64,000 bases of DNA from Sphingomonas psychrotolerans. Lineage in GTDB: Bacteria; Pseudomonadota; Alphaproteobacteria; Sphingomonadales; Sphingomonadaceae. This document shows positions 16,588 to 26,461 of the stretch, one piece after another (positions within the stretch are counted from its first letter, which is position 1; each line of letters starts with the position of its first letter). The stretch lies in NCBI RefSeq assembly GCF_002796605.1, contig NZ_CP024923.1:4223501-4287500 (forward strand), in the 5' to 3' direction. The notes under the pieces were generated by a model that worked only from the letters and a program-made list of their open reading frames with translations, did not search any database and had not been told where the DNA came from. The position numbers and the translations under genes were made by a program.

Positions 16588-17850
16588 ATGGCGTTGATCG
16601 ACACATTCTTCGCACGCGCAGTGAAGCGTGGCGAACTCACCATATTCCACGCCGATGGCGCCAGCCGCAGCTTCGGCGCGTCCGATCCCGCGATCAGGCC
16701 GGTCACGATCCGCTTCGCACCCGGCGCCGCCGCGGCGATCGTCCGCAATCCCTCGCTGGGCGCCGCCGAATGCTTCATGGACGGCCGGCTGACGATCGAG
16801 CAGGGCGACATCCTCGATCTGCTCGTGCTGATGACCGGCAACAATCGCTGGGAGGACGCCACCGCCGCGCTCGAACCCAAGCCGCTCAGCCGGCTGCTCA
16901 ACACAATCAAGCACCGCATCGGCCGCTACAACATGGCGCGGCAGGCGAAGCGCAACGTCGCGCATCATTACGATCTGTCGCGGCGGCTCTACGATCTCTT
17001 CCTCGATGCCGACCGCCAATATAGCTGCGCCTATTTCACCGATCCGGGCAACAGCCTCGAACAGGCCCAGCTCGACAAGAAGGCGCATATCGCCGCCAAG
17101 CTGGCGATCGAGCCGGGGATGCGCGTGCTCGACATCGGGTGCGGCTGGGGTGGGATGGCGCTGTACCTGCACGAGAAGACCGGTGCCGAAGTCGTCGGCA
17201 TCACGCTTTCGGAGGAGCAGCTCAAAGTCGCCCGCGAGCGCGCTGCCGAGCGCGGCATGCACGGCAAGGTGCGCTTCGAGCTGATCGACTATCGCGCGAT
17301 GACCGGGCAGTTCGACCGGATCGTCTCGGTCGGTATGTTCGAGCATGTCGGCACGCCGCAATACCGCACCTTCTTCCGCAAGGTGCGCGAGCTGCTCACC
17401 CCGGAAGGCGTGATGCTGCTCCACACGATCGGCCGCGCCGGCGCGCCCGGCGTCACCGACGCGTTCACGCTCAAATATATCTTCCCCGGCGGCTACATCC
17501 CGGCGCTGTCGGAGATTGCGCGCGGCTATGAAGGGCTGCGCATGTTCCCCACCGACCTCGAAGTGCTGCGGCTGCACTATGCCCACACGCTCAAGGCCTG
17601 GTATGATCGCACCGTCGCGGCGCGAGACGAGATCGTCGCGCTCTACGACGAACGCTTCTTCCGGATGTGGACCTTCTATCTCGCCGGCTCGTATGTCGGG
17701 TTCCTCAACGGCGGGCTGGTCAATTATCAGCTCCAGCTATCCCGCTCGCGCACGGCGTTGCCGATCACGCGGGATTATATGATCGAGACGGAAGCGGCGT
17801 TGCGCGATTCGTCCGAGGAACCTGCGCGGATGTCCGCGCAGGCCGGCTGA
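16588..17850 (+). CDS. cyclopropane-fatty-acyl-phospholipid synthase family protein
   Basis: SAM-dependent enzyme that adds a methylene bridge to unsaturated acyl chains of membrane phospholipids, or a near relative. It is 420 aa. The N-terminal half includes SLGAAECFMDGRLTIEQGD and NVAHHYDLSRRLYDLFLD, both diagnostic. The SAM site is VLDIGCGWGGMALYL, and VSVGMFEHVG follows. YIFPGGYIPALSE and YAHTLKAWYDR complete the family pattern. It is a single-gene unit ending at a strong hairpin. Confidence 0.93.
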   Translation: MALIDTFFARAVKRGELTIFHADGASRSFGASDPAIRPVTIRFAPGAAAAIVRNPSLGAAECFMDGRLTIEQGDILDLLVLMTGNNRWEDATAALEPKPLSRLLNTIKHRIGRYNMARQAKRNVAHHYDLSRRLYDLFLDADRQYSCAYFTDPGNSLEQAQLDKKAHIAAKLAIEPGMRVLDIGCGWGGMALYLHEKTGAEVVGITLSEEQLKVARERAAERGMHGKVRFELIDYRAMTGQFDRIVSVGMFEHVGTPQYRTFFRKVRELLTPEGVMLLHTIGRAGAPGVTDAFTLKYIFPGGYIPALSEIARGYEGLRMFPTDLEVLRLHYAHTLKAWYDRTVAARDEIVALYDERFFRMWTFYLAGSYVGFLNGGLVNYQLQLSRSRTALPITRDYMIETEAALRDSSEEPARMSAQAG

Positions 17851-17858
17851 AACACCTA

Positions 17859-17882
17859 GTGCTCCTGCCTTCGCAGGAGCAC
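17859..17882. terminator. perfect hairpin between convergent genes
   Basis: A 24-bp inverted repeat GTGCTCCTGC...GCAGGAGCAC lies between the convergent stops of the fatty-acid synthase and the DUF1801 gene, and could terminate both. It shares the GTGCTCC end with the element at 42996-43070. Confidence 0.6.
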
Positions 17883-17887
17883 TGGAG

Positions 17888-18307
17888 TCAGCGCGGATAG
17901 CGCGCATCCATCGATGTGAGCTGGTCGCGCATCAATTCCTCGAGCACGGCCAGGTCCACGTCGGCGAGCTTCTTGATATAGAGACAGGCTTTGCCGGTCT
18001 TGTGCTTGCCCAGTCGCGCGAGCTGCGCGTCCTGCTCGGGGGAGCCGTTGAGCACATAGAGCACCAGCTCGGTTTTGCGCGGGCTGAACCCCAGCCGGCA
18101 CATCTCGCCTTCATGGCCGCTGTCGTAGCGATAGTGATAGCTGCCGAAACCGATGATGGTGGCCCCCCACATCGCCGGCGTCTCGCCGCTCACCTGCGCC
18201 ATCAACGCCGCGACCGCCTTCGCATCGGCGCGGCGGACCGGATCGGACACCGCTTCGATGAACGCATCGACGCTTTCGGGCGTCGCCTTCGTCTTGATTT
18301 CGGCCAT
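17888..18307 (-). CDS. DUF1801 domain-containing protein
   Basis: Small cytosolic protein, 139 aa, of the DUF1801 (YdhG-like) family. Signatures are AVAALMAQVSGETPAMWG, IIGFGSYHYRYDSGHEGE and FSPRKTELVLYVL. The C-terminal part has GKACLYIKKLADVD. Function unknown. The ATG at 18307 is chosen over an upstream in-frame ATG at 18334 because the family begins near MAEIKTKA. Confidence 0.85.
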   Translation of the reverse strand: MAEIKTKATPESVDAFIEAVSDPVRRADAKAVAALMAQVSGETPAMWGATIIGFGSYHYRYDSGHEGEMCRLGFSPRKTELVLYVLNGSPEQDAQLARLGKHKTGKACLYIKKLADVDLAVLEELMRDQLTSMDARYPR

Positions 18308-18401
18308 CTTCGTCTCCCTGCGAAACCATAGCATAGTTGCGCGGCGGGTGCAGGAACCCTAGAGCGCCCCGGTTTCCCGCACCTCTGGAGTCGCCTGCCT
18401 C

Positions 18402-19619
18402 ATGTCCGACAAGATCAACCGCGTCGTCCTCGCCTATTCGGGCGGACTGGACACGAGCGTGATCCTGAAGTGGCTCCAGCAGGAATATCAGTGCGAAGTG
18501 GTGACCTTCACTGCCGATCTCGGCCAGGGCGAAGAACTCGAGCCGGTGCGGCGCAAGGCCGAGCGGGCCGGCGTGAAGCCCGAGCACATCTTCATCGACG
18601 ATCTGCGCGAGGAGTTCGTCCGCGACTTCGTCTTCCCGATGATGCGCGCCAATGCGCAATATGAGGGGCTGTATCTGCTCGGCACGTCGATCGCGCGGCC
18701 GCTGATCGCCAAGCGCCAGATCGAGATCGCCAAGCTGGTGGGTGCGGACGCAGTCAGCCACGGTGCGACCGGCAAGGGCAACGATCAGGTCCGCTTCGAA
18801 CTCGGCTATTACGCGCTCAATCCCGACATCAAGGTCATCGCCCCGTGGCGCGAATGGGATCTCACCAGCCGCACCCGGCTGATCGAGTTCGCCGAGCAGC
18901 ACCAGATCGAAGTCGCCAAAGACAAGCGCGGCGAGGCGCCGTTCTCGACCGACGCAAACCTTCTCCACACCTCGTCCGAAGGCAAGGTGCTCGAGGATCC
19001 GTGGGACGAGGTCCCCGATTATGTCTATTCGCGCACGGTCAATCCCGAGGACGCGCCCGACGCGCCCGAGACGATCACGGTGGATTTCGAGCGCGGCGAC
19101 GGCGTCGCGCTGAACGGCGAGGCCATGTCGCCCGCTACCTTGCTGACCGCGCTCAACGAACTCGGCCGCAAGCACGGCATCGGCCGGCTCGATCTGGTCG
19201 AGAACCGCTTCGTCGGCATGAAGTCGCGCGGCATGTACGAGACGCCGGGCGGCACGATCTACCATCTCGCCCATCGCGGGATCGAGCAGATCACGCTGGA
19301 TCGCGGCGCCGCGCATCTCAAGGACGAGTTGATGCCGCGCTATGCCGAGCTGATCTATAACGGCTTCTGGTTCGCCCCCGAGCGCGAGATGCTCCAGGCC
19401 GCGATCGATCACAGCCAGGAAAAGGTGACCGGTACCGTCCGCCTCAAGCTCTACAAGGGCAATGTCATCGTCACCGGCCGGCGCTCGCCCAACAGCCTGT
19501 ACAGCGAGAAGGTCGTCACTTTCGAGGACGATCAGGGCGCTTATGACCAGCGCGACGCCGCGGGCTTCATCAAATTGAACGCATTGCGGCTGCGGTTGCT
19601 GGGACGGCGCGACGGCTAG
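18402..19619 (+). CDS. argG: argininosuccinate synthase
   Basis: Joins citrulline and aspartate with ATP in arginine biosynthesis. It is 405 aa, the normal length. The ATP pyrophosphatase motif is [30 protein letters not shown] and [15 protein letters not shown] are further signatures. The conserved [19 protein letters not shown] region is intact. It is monocistronic, and its stop shares four bases (CTAG) with the stop of the convergent glycosyltransferase. Confidence 0.97.
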   Translation: MSDKINRVVLAYSGGLDTSVILKWLQQEYQCEVVTFTADLGQGEELEPVRRKAERAGVKPEHIFIDDLREEFVRDFVFPMMRANAQYEGLYLLGTSIARPLIAKRQIEIAKLVGADAVSHGATGKGNDQVRFELGYYALNPDIKVIAPWREWDLTSRTRLIEFAEQHQIEVAKDKRGEAPFSTDANLLHTSSEGKVLEDPWDEVPDYVYSRTVNPEDAPDAPETITVDFERGDGVALNGEAMSPATLLTALNELGRKHGIGRLDLVENRFVGMKSRGMYETPGGTIYHLAHRGIEQITLDRGAAHLKDELMPRYAELIYNGFWFAPEREMLQAAIDHSQEKVTGTVRLKLYKGNVIVTGRRSPNSLYSEKVVTFEDDQGAYDQRDAAGFIKLNALRLRLLGRRDG

Positions 19620-20821
19620 CCGCGCGGCTGGTCGAGCAGTCCAATGAAAAACGCCGTCACGACGGTTTGAAGCCCGAGACAGCCGAGCAGCATCGACGGG
19701 ATCGTCAGCCGCATCAGCGCGGCGGGATTGAGTCCGCCGAAGCCGCTCGACGCCCAGATCGCCGTCGCGGTGACGGCGCCGCCGATGCCGAGCGCGAGCA
19801 TCAGGCCGCCCCCGACGCACGCGCGCTCGACCGAAAACCAGTTGCGCACGCGTCGCATCAGGCCGCTTTCGGGCCACATTCCTGCAATCGCCCCGTAGCG
19901 CCTCGCCATGACCGACAGCCCGATCAGCTGCGATCCCATCAGTACGGCCATCGCCGCGAAGATCATCGTGTGAATGCCGAACTCGACATCCCCGATCCGC
20001 ACGTCGCCCCGGACCAACCCGAGCACACCGATCAGCCCCGCCACGGCGAGCGCGAGGCCGGGATAGAGGAACAGGAATTTGGGGGCGTAGATCAGCAGGA
20101 AGCGCAGATGCCGCCAGCCGTCGCGCCAGGTGCGCAGATGCGGCGGCCGGCTGCGTCCGTCGGGCTGCAGCGTCGTCGGCACTTCGCGGATGTCGAGCTT
20201 CGAGATCGCCGCCTTGACCACCATCTCGCTGGCGAATTCCATCCCGGGCGCAGTCAGCCCGAGCCCCGATATGCTGTCGCGGCGGAACGCGCGGAGCCCG
20301 CAGTGGAAATCGCCCACCGGGATGTCGAAGAACGTGCGGCCGAGGAAGCTGAGCACCGGATTGCCGAGCCAGCGATGGAGCGGCGGCATCGCGCCCTGGG
20401 CGATCCCGCCCTGGAAGCGATTGCCCATCACGAGGTCCGCGCCTTCGCGCAGCGCCGCGACGAACGGCATCAGTCCGCCGAAATCGTACGAATCATCGGC
20501 GTCGCCCATCGCGACATATTTGCCCTTCGCCGCCTCGATTCCGCCGATCAGCGCGGCGCCATAGCCGCGCGCGGGGACGTGGACGATCCGCGCGCCGAGC
20601 GCATTGGCGATCTGCTGCGAGCCGTCGATGGATCCGTTGTCGGCGACGATGACTTCGCCGGCGATTGCATGCTCGGCCAGAAACGCGCGCGCCTTCTTGA
20701 CGCAGACGGCGATCGTCTCGGCCTCGTTGAGGCACGGCATCACGATCGTCAGCTCGATTTCGGCCGTGCGACGGGCGCGCGGGGTTTCGGGGTTGGCCTT
20801 TAGCAGCGCAGCGGCGGACAT
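19616..20821 (-). CDS. GT2 family glycosyltransferase, dolichol-phosphate-mannose-synthase-like
   Basis: Membrane-anchored glycosyltransferase of 401 aa. The N-terminal GT-A domain has [28 protein letters not shown] and the metal-binding [24 protein letters not shown] is typical of DPM1/GtrB-like enzymes. Four C-terminal membrane helices follow from about residue 265. Such enzymes usually load a sugar onto a polyprenyl phosphate, providing donors for GT-C enzymes; two GT-C-like proteins are encoded across the adjacent divergent gap. The ATG at 20821 opens the protein before the GT domain. Confidence 0.92.
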   Translation of the reverse strand: MSAAALLKANPETPRARRTAEIELTIVMPCLNEAETIAVCVKKARAFLAEHAIAGEVIVADNGSIDGSQQIANALGARIVHVPARGYGAALIGGIEAAKGKYVAMGDADDSYDFGGLMPFVAALREGADLVMGNRFQGGIAQGAMPPLHRWLGNPVLSFLGRTFFDIPVGDFHCGLRAFRRDSISGLGLTAPGMEFASEMVVKAAISKLDIREVPTTLQPDGRSRPPHLRTWRDGWRHLRFLLIYAPKFLFLYPGLALAVAGLIGVLGLVRGDVRIGDVEFGIHTMIFAAMAVLMGSQLIGLSVMARRYGAIAGMWPESGLMRRVRNWFSVERACVGGGLMLALGIGGAVTATAIWASSGFGGLNPAALMRLTIPSMLLGCLGLQTVVTAFFIGLLDQPRG

Positions 20822-21024
20822 GGCATCTCCTGTGTCTTGCCGGTCTGGGGGCACGGGCTGAAATATCTGGTTAACGCCCCTGTGCGGACTTTCCCGATGA
20901 GACGGGCCCGATGAGATGGGCAGCGCGAGGCGCGTCGCCCGCGCGCCGGAAGAGCCGGAAGATATCGTTAACCAAATTTCATCGATTGCCGCGCTAGCGT
21001 CGCGCACGCCCAAGGGAGATGACG

Positions 21025-21615
21025 ATGCTCGGTACCGTTCATGGCAAACTGGTGTTCAACCGACGCGTCCGCACGCTCGCCGCGGCGATTGCCGAACGGC
21101 TGCCGCACGGCGCGCGCGTGCTCGATGTCGGCTGCGGCAGCGGCGATCTCGCGGCGCTGGTGATGCAGATCCGCCCGGACGTGTCGATCGAGGGCATCGA
21201 CGTGCTGGTGCGTCCCGGCACGGCGATACCGGTCCATGCCTATGACGGCGCGCACATCCCGTTCGGCGACGATTCGTTCGACGCGGCGATGGTGGTCGAC
21301 GTGCTCCACCATACCGACGATCCTGCGGCGGTGCTCGCCGAAATCGCGCGGGTGGCGCCGATGGTCGTGATCAAGGATCATCTGCGCGACGGCATCGCGG
21401 CCGGGCCGACTTTGCGCTTCATGGATTGGGTCGGCAATGCCGCGCACGGCGTGCGCCTGCCGTACAATTATCTGTCACACCGAGAATGGAAGGCGATCTG
21501 GGCGAGGCTCCATCTCGGCACCAGCAAGTTCGCCACCCGCCTCGCGCTCTATCCGCGGCCCTTTTCATGGCTGTTCGATCGCGGGCTCCATTTCGTGACC
21601 GTGCTTTCGCGCTGA
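21025..21615 (+). CDS. class I SAM-dependent methyltransferase
   Basis: A 196-aa methyltransferase. Motif I is VLDVGCGSGDLAALV; AHIPFGDDSFDAAMVVDVLHH gives motifs II-IV. AGGGAG sits six bases before the ATG at 21025, so that start is preferred over 21019. It is divergent from the GT2 gene and only 10 bases ahead of the following membrane gene, so it belongs with the proposed glycan-assembly group. Confidence 0.87.
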   Translation: MLGTVHGKLVFNRRVRTLAAAIAERLPHGARVLDVGCGSGDLAALVMQIRPDVSIEGIDVLVRPGTAIPVHAYDGAHIPFGDDSFDAAMVVDVLHHTDDPAAVLAEIARVAPMVVIKDHLRDGIAAGPTLRFMDWVGNAAHGVRLPYNYLSHREWKAIWARLHLGTSKFATRLALYPRPFSWLFDRGLHFVTVLSR

Positions 21616-21625
21616 TCTCCTTTCG

Positions 21626-23398
21626 ATGACCGAAGCCCGCCCGAGGGATCCGCGGGGTCCTGCAATTCGTCTCGACCTGATCGTGGCGATTCTGCTCGCG
21701 ACGGGCCTGTCGATCTGTTGGTCGATCACCGATTGGCCACGGCTCAGCCGGCTCATGCTGCCCGATCCGGACGATGCGATGCGGCTATTGCAGGTCCGTG
21801 ACTGGATCGCCGGCCAGGCGATCAACGACTGGACCCAATATCGTATGGCGCCGCCTGCTGGTGCGCTGATGCACTGGTCGCGCATCAACGATTTCGGGAT
21901 CGCCGCGATCATCCTGGCGGCGACGCCTTTCGTCGGGCGGCATTACGCCGAATTGACTGCGGTGCTACTCTACCCGGCAGTCCTCTTCGCCTGCGCGTTG
22001 TTCCTCTCGGCGCGGATCGGGCGGCGGTTATGGGGGCCGGGGGCTGGGCCGATCGCCGCGGTCCTCACCGCTCTCGCATTTCCCGGCACCACGATATTCA
22101 TCCCTGGCCGGATCGACCATCACGCCTTGCAGGCGGTGCTGATCCAGCTGCTCGTCCTGTTGCTGATGCGCCAGCCCAGTGCGCGGACCGGGTTGATCGC
22201 GGGCGCGGTTGCGGCGGTCAGCCTCGTCGTCGGACTGGAAAGTGCGCCACAGGTCGTCGCGGTGATCGCAGTCGCGTTCTTCGGCTGGGTAGCGGGGCAA
22301 CCCGCCGCAGGCGAGCGGATGGCCGGTTTTGCCGCCGCGCTGGCCGGCGCGACCCTGCTCTTCCTGCTTTTCCTGCGCCCGAGCTTCTGGAGCAGCGAAT
22401 TTTGCGACGCTTTCACTCCGGCTTCGGCGACGGGGACGCTCGCGGGCGCGGTCGCGCTCGGCCTGCTCGTCGCGTTGCATCCCGTCCTGCGAAACTGGCG
22501 CTGGCGTCTCGGCGCGGGGATCGCGCTGGGCGGGCTGGCGCTTGGCGCTACGCTGTTCGCTTATCCCGGCTGTATCAACGGCCCCTATGGCGCGGTGGAT
22601 CCGTTGCTGCTGACCTTGTTCTACCCGCATATCGTCGAAGCCAACGGCGTGTTCGAGCAGAACGGGGTCGCGTCGATGCTTGCCGTTGGCGGATTGGTTG
22701 CGATGGCCTGCGCGGTTTCGGTCTGGATGGTCGCGCGCGAACCGAAGCGGTGGCCGGTCTTCGCACCGATCGTGACGACACTGGCGATTTCGGCGCTGGT
22801 GATGCTGGTCCAGTCCCGCGGCGCCTATATCGGGGCGCCGCTCGCCGCGCCGGTGCTCGCCGGATTGATTCTCGCCGCGCGCCGCGCGCCGCGCTGGCGG
22901 CTCGCGGCGCTGGCCGGCGCCTGGCTGGCGAGTGCAGGCCTCGTCTATCTGCGGTTGCCGCAGGAGGTGGGAGCGTTGTTCGACCGCCCCCGCGCATCGG
23001 ATGTGCTGAGCGTCCAGGTCGCGTGCACCGTCGGCGATACCTGGTCCGAAGTCGATCGATATCCGGCCGGCACCGTGATGGCCGGCACCAATGTCGCCGG
23101 CTATCTGATCGCATCGACGCGGCATTCGACGATCGGCGCCGGCTATCATCGCAACAATGTCGGCAACATGGCGGTCTATCGCTTCTATCTCGGCACGCCC
23201 GATCAGGCGCGCGCGATCGCCGCGCACTGGCGCGTCGGTTATGTCATTTTCTGTCCGGCGGACTTCGACGAGGTCGAGGTCGGCACCGCTTTCCCGCACA
23301 GCATGGCCGCTTCGCTCAAGGCAAACCGCCCGCCCGCCTGGCTCGAGCCGCTGCCGCTCGCCAACACGCCCCTGCGTCTCTACCGCATCGTACGCTAA
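21626..23398 (+). CDS. GT-C-like polytopic membrane protein (STT3/AglB-like pattern)
   Basis: A 590-aa membrane protein with about a dozen hydrophobic segments. Near residue 50 is LPDPDDAMRLLQVRDWI followed by ALMHWSRINDFGI, an acidic first loop as in GT-C enzymes; FIPGRIDHHALQAVLIQ then resembles the DHH-containing second loop of oligosaccharyltransferases. A C-terminal soluble region has MAGTNVAGYLIAS and GAGYHRNNVGN. I infer transfer of a lipid-linked sugar on the periplasmic face. The family assignment is by motif only. Confidence 0.7.
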   Translation: MTEARPRDPRGPAIRLDLIVAILLATGLSICWSITDWPRLSRLMLPDPDDAMRLLQVRDWIAGQAINDWTQYRMAPPAGALMHWSRINDFGIAAIILAATPFVGRHYAELTAVLLYPAVLFACALFLSARIGRRLWGPGAGPIAAVLTALAFPGTTIFIPGRIDHHALQAVLIQLLVLLLMRQPSARTGLIAGAVAAVSLVVGLESAPQVVAVIAVAFFGWVAGQPAAGERMAGFAAALAGATLLFLLFLRPSFWSSEFCDAFTPASATGTLAGAVALGLLVALHPVLRNWRWRLGAGIALGGLALGATLFAYPGCINGPYGAVDPLLLTLFYPHIVEANGVFEQNGVASMLAVGGLVAMACAVSVWMVAREPKRWPVFAPIVTTLAISALVMLVQSRGAYIGAPLAAPVLAGLILAARRAPRWRLAALAGAWLASAGLVYLRLPQEVGALFDRPRASDVLSVQVACTVGDTWSEVDRYPAGTVMAGTNVAGYLIASTRHSTIGAGYHRNNVGNMAVYRFYLGTPDQARAIAAHWRVGYVIFCPADFDEVEVGTAFPHSMAASLKANRPPAWLEPLPLANTPLRLYRIVR

Positions 23399-23441
23399 CC
23401 GCACGCTTGCGGCTCCCCCGCGCGCTCCCTAAAGCCGCGCG

Positions 23442-25127
23442 ATGGACAGGGGCGAAGCGCGGCATTGGTGGCAGACACGATGGTTCGTGGCGCTCGCCAC
23501 GTTCATGGCCGTCATGCCCTTGCTCTGGCCCGATATCCCGCCGCTCGTCGATTTGCCCGGCCATATGGGGCGCTACCGCGTCCAGCTCGTCTACGAGCAG
23601 ATGCCGCATCTCCATGAATGGTATAATTTCAACTGGAGCCTGATGGGCAATCTCGGGGTCGACCTTTTGGTCATCCCGATGTCGAAGCTGTTCGGTCTCG
23701 AACTCGCGGTCAAGCTGATCGTCATTGCGATTCCGGCGCTGACCGTCGCCGGGCTGCTGATGATCGCGCGCGAGGTGCATGGCCGCATTCCCGCGACCGC
23801 ATTGTTCGCGCTGCCGCTGGCTTATGCCTTTCCCTTCCATTTCGGCTTCGTCAATTTCGCGCTGTCGATGGGGCTAGCGCTGATCGGCTTCGGCTGGTGG
23901 CTGCGGCTGGGCCGGCTCGGCAAATACGGCTTTCGCTCGATGGTGTTCCTGCCGATCTCGGTGCTGATCTGGATCACCCACACTTTCGGCTGGGGCGTGC
24001 TCGGCGTACTCGCTTTCTCGTCGGAACTGGTCCGCCATCACGACGCGCATCGCGGCGAGGGCTTCGTCCGCGCTTGGCTGCTCCCCTGGTTCCAGGCGGC
24101 CATCCAGTGCCTCGTGCTCGCCCCGCCGGTGCTGCTGATGCTGGCGTGGCGCAGCGGCGGCCATGTCACCGGCCAGACCGCGGATTGGTTCAACTGGCGC
24201 GCCAAGATGCTGTGGATCGTCCAGGTCTTCCGCGATCGCTGGCAGTTGTTCGACATCGCCTCGGTCGGGGTGCTGTTCCTTTTGCTGTTCAAGGCGATCC
24301 GCGACCCCAATCTCCAATATTCGCGCAATCTCGGCCTGTCGTTCCTGTTCCTCGCCGCGGTCTATATCCTGCTGCCGCGGATCGTGTTCGGCTCGGCCTA
24401 TGCGGATATGCGGCTGGTGCCGTTCCTGATGGCGATCGGGATCATCGCGATCCGCCCCAAGCCCGGCCTGTCGATGCGCGGTGCGGCTTTGGTCGCGGCG
24501 ATCGGCATGGCGTTCTTCACAGCCCGGATGGCGGCGACGACGTGGAGCTTTTTCCTCTACGACAAGTCATACGATCGCGAGCTGAAGGCGCTCGAGCATC
24601 TGCCGGAGGGCGCGCGCCTCGTAAGTTTCGTCGGCGAGACCTGCTACAACGAATGGAAGATGACGCGCCTCCAGCACGTCCCCGCGCTCGCCCTCGAGCG
24701 CAAGCTCGCTTACACCAACGATCAATGGTCGATGCCCGGGGCGCAATTGCTCACCGTGCGCTACGCGGCGGCGAAGCGTTTCGCGCACGATCCCTCGCAG
24801 ATCGTGACCGACGCCCAGTGCCCGCGCGAATGGTGGCGGCCGGTCCCCTGGGCGCTGGCGCGCTTCCCGCGCGACGCATTCGACTATGTCTGGATGATCC
24901 GCCCGCCGCAGTTCCCGGCCAGATTCCTGCAGGGATTGGTGCCCGTCTATATCGACGACCACAGCAATAGCGGGCTGTACCGCGTCGACCACAATGTCCC
25001 GGCGCCGATCATCCGCCCGGGCGAACTGCCTTTGCCCAAATGGGAACGCGACCTGATCCTGAGCGACGGCCGCCAGTTCACCAGCAACCTCCCCGAACCC
25101 GAAGCCTCGCCGTCGCCTTTGCCCTGA
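23442..25127 (+). CDS. polytopic membrane protein, possible GT-C member
   Basis: A 561-aa protein with about eleven hydrophobic segments and an early acidic loop (LLWPDIPPLVDLPGHMGR) as in GT-C-type enzymes. HLHEWYNFNWSLMGNLGVDL precedes a pair of membrane helices; SLFYL-like aromatic segments follow. The final ~180 residues appear soluble and include SFVGETCYNEWKM and WMIRPPQFPARF. I do not recognise a named family. It lies 43 bases after the preceding membrane gene on the same strand, so co-transcription is likely. Confidence 0.7.
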   Translation: MDRGEARHWWQTRWFVALATFMAVMPLLWPDIPPLVDLPGHMGRYRVQLVYEQMPHLHEWYNFNWSLMGNLGVDLLVIPMSKLFGLELAVKLIVIAIPALTVAGLLMIAREVHGRIPATALFALPLAYAFPFHFGFVNFALSMGLALIGFGWWLRLGRLGKYGFRSMVFLPISVLIWITHTFGWGVLGVLAFSSELVRHHDAHRGEGFVRAWLLPWFQAAIQCLVLAPPVLLMLAWRSGGHVTGQTADWFNWRAKMLWIVQVFRDRWQLFDIASVGVLFLLLFKAIRDPNLQYSRNLGLSFLFLAAVYILLPRIVFGSAYADMRLVPFLMAIGIIAIRPKPGLSMRGAALVAAIGMAFFTARMAATTWSFFLYDKSYDRELKALEHLPEGARLVSFVGETCYNEWKMTRLQHVPALALERKLAYTNDQWSMPGAQLLTVRYAAAKRFAHDPSQIVTDAQCPREWWRPVPWALARFPRDAFDYVWMIRPPQFPARFLQGLVPVYIDDHSNSGLYRVDHNVPAPIIRPGELPLPKWERDLILSDGRQFTSNLPEPEASPSPLP

Positions 25128-25133
25128 GTATTT

Positions 25134-25153
25134 CCCTTCCCGCTCAGGAAGGG
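25134..25153. terminator. hairpin between convergent genes
   Basis: CCCTTCC and GGAAGGG arms separated by six bases lie in the 33-base gap between the GT-C-like gene and the convergent FemAB-like gene, and may end both transcripts. Confidence 0.5.
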
Positions 25154-25160
25154 GAGAAGA

Positions 25161-26324
25161 TCAGTCGGATCGCTTGAACGGCATCATCTCGCCCAGCCAT
25201 TCCTGCTCGCGCTCGACCGCCTCGCGCTCGCGCAGGAGGAAGTCCGCCACTGCCCGCCGAAAGCCGGGATTCGGGATGTAATGCGCCGACCAGGTCGTGA
25301 CCGGCGCATAGCCGCGCGCCAGTTTGTGCTCGCCCTGCGCGCCGGCTTCGACGCGGGCCAGCCCGCGCGCGATCGCGGCGTCGACCGCCTGATAATAGCA
25401 AAGCTCGAAATGGAGGAACGGCACTTCCTCGATCGCACCCCAATAGCGCCCGTACAGCGCATCTTCGCCGATCAGGTTGAGCGCCCCCGCGATCGGCACT
25501 CCGTCGCGCTCGGCGAGAATCAGCAGCACTTCGTCGGCCATCTCGGCGCCGAGCAGCGAGAAGAAGGCGCGAGTGAGGTATGGCCGTCCCCATTTGCGCG
25601 AGCCGGTGTCCTGATAGAATTCCCAGAACGCGTCCCAATGCGCCTCGCTGATCTCGGCCCCGGTCACATGGCGTGCCGTCAGCCCCTCCAGCGCCGCCGC
25701 GCGCTCCTTGCGGATCGCCTTGCGCTTGCGGCTTGAGAGCGCCGCCAGAAAGTCGTCGAAGCCGGCATAGCCGTTATTCTGCCAGTGAAACTGGGTGCCC
25801 GCGCGGACCAGCCAGCCCGCCGCCTCGAACCAGTGCAACTGGTCCGCGTCGACAAAGGTCACATGCGCCGAGGACAGCGCGTTCTGATCGGTCACCGCCT
25901 CGATCGCCGCGATCAGCGCCGGGGCGGCGGCCGCGTCGCGCAGCAACAGCCTTGGTCCCGGCACCGGGGTGAACGGCACTGCAACTTGCAGCTTGGGGTA
26001 ATAATGTCCGCCGGCCTGCTCCCACGCATCGGCCCAGCCATGGTCGAATACATATTCGCCCTGGCTATGCGCCTTGACATAGGCCGGCGCGATCGCCGCG
26101 GCGCAGCCGTCCGCGCCGTCGACGAGGATCGGCAGCGGCTGCCAGCCGGTTCGCGCAGTGGCGGATCCGGAGCGTTCGAGGATCGACAGGAAGCGGTGCG
26201 ACACGAACGGATTGTCGGACCCTGCGCAGGCGTCCCACTCGGCCGAGGGGATCGTTGCGACGCCATCGGCGATACGAGCGGTAATCTGCTGCGAACTCAC
26301 CGCCGCAAGATAGGCGCGGATCAT
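25161..26324 (-). CDS. GNAT/FemAB-like protein (peptidogalycan biosynthesis, DUF482)
   Basis: A 387-aa protein of the DUF482 family, two GNAT-like halves. Signature stretches are DNPFVSHRFLSILE, YVFDHGWADAWEQAGGHYYP, RKRKAIRKERAAA and YGRYWGAIEEVPFLHFELCY. GEHKLARGYAPV lies near the C-terminus. Relatives are annotated as peptidogalycan biosynthesis or N-acetyltransferases without firm biochemistry. An in-frame TTG six bases upstream is an alternative start. It is downstream of mscS on the same strand, separated by a repeat element. Confidence 0.88.
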   Translation of the reverse strand: MIRAYLAAVSSQQITARIADGVATIPSAEWDACAGSDNPFVSHRFLSILERSGSATARTGWQPLPILVDGADGCAAAIAPAYVKAHSQGEYVFDHGWADAWEQAGGHYYPKLQVAVPFTPVPGPRLLLRDAAAAPALIAAIEAVTDQNALSSAHVTFVDADQLHWFEAAGWLVRAGTQFHWQNNGYAGFDDFLAALSSRKRKAIRKERAAALEGLTARHVTGAEISEAHWDAFWEFYQDTGSRKWGRPYLTRAFFSLLGAEMADEVLLILAERDGVPIAGALNLIGEDALYGRYWGAIEEVPFLHFELCYYQAVDAAIARGLARVEAGAQGEHKLARGYAPVTTWSAHYIPNPGFRRAVADFLLREREAVEREQEWLGEMMPFKRSD

Positions 26325-26361
26325 GGCCAACGGGAGGGGGGTCTTCCAAATCTAATAACCT

Positions 26362-26442
26362 CGTCAGCCCGGCGAAGGCCGAGATCTCAGGCGGCGAGCG
26401 AACGGCCTGTGGCACGAGATCCCGGCCTTCGCCGGGATGACG
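26362..26442. repeat. inverted repeat with CGGCGAAGGCC core
   Basis: Two ~26-bp arms (26362-26387 and 26416-26442) are near-perfect inverted copies of CGTCATCCCGGCGAAGGCC plus flanking bases, separated by 28 bases. The element occupies most of the gap between mscS and the FemAB-like gene. Similar units are at 16468 and 42996. Confidence 0.8.
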
Positions 26443-26461
26443 GTTGGTAGCGCGCGCGAAT

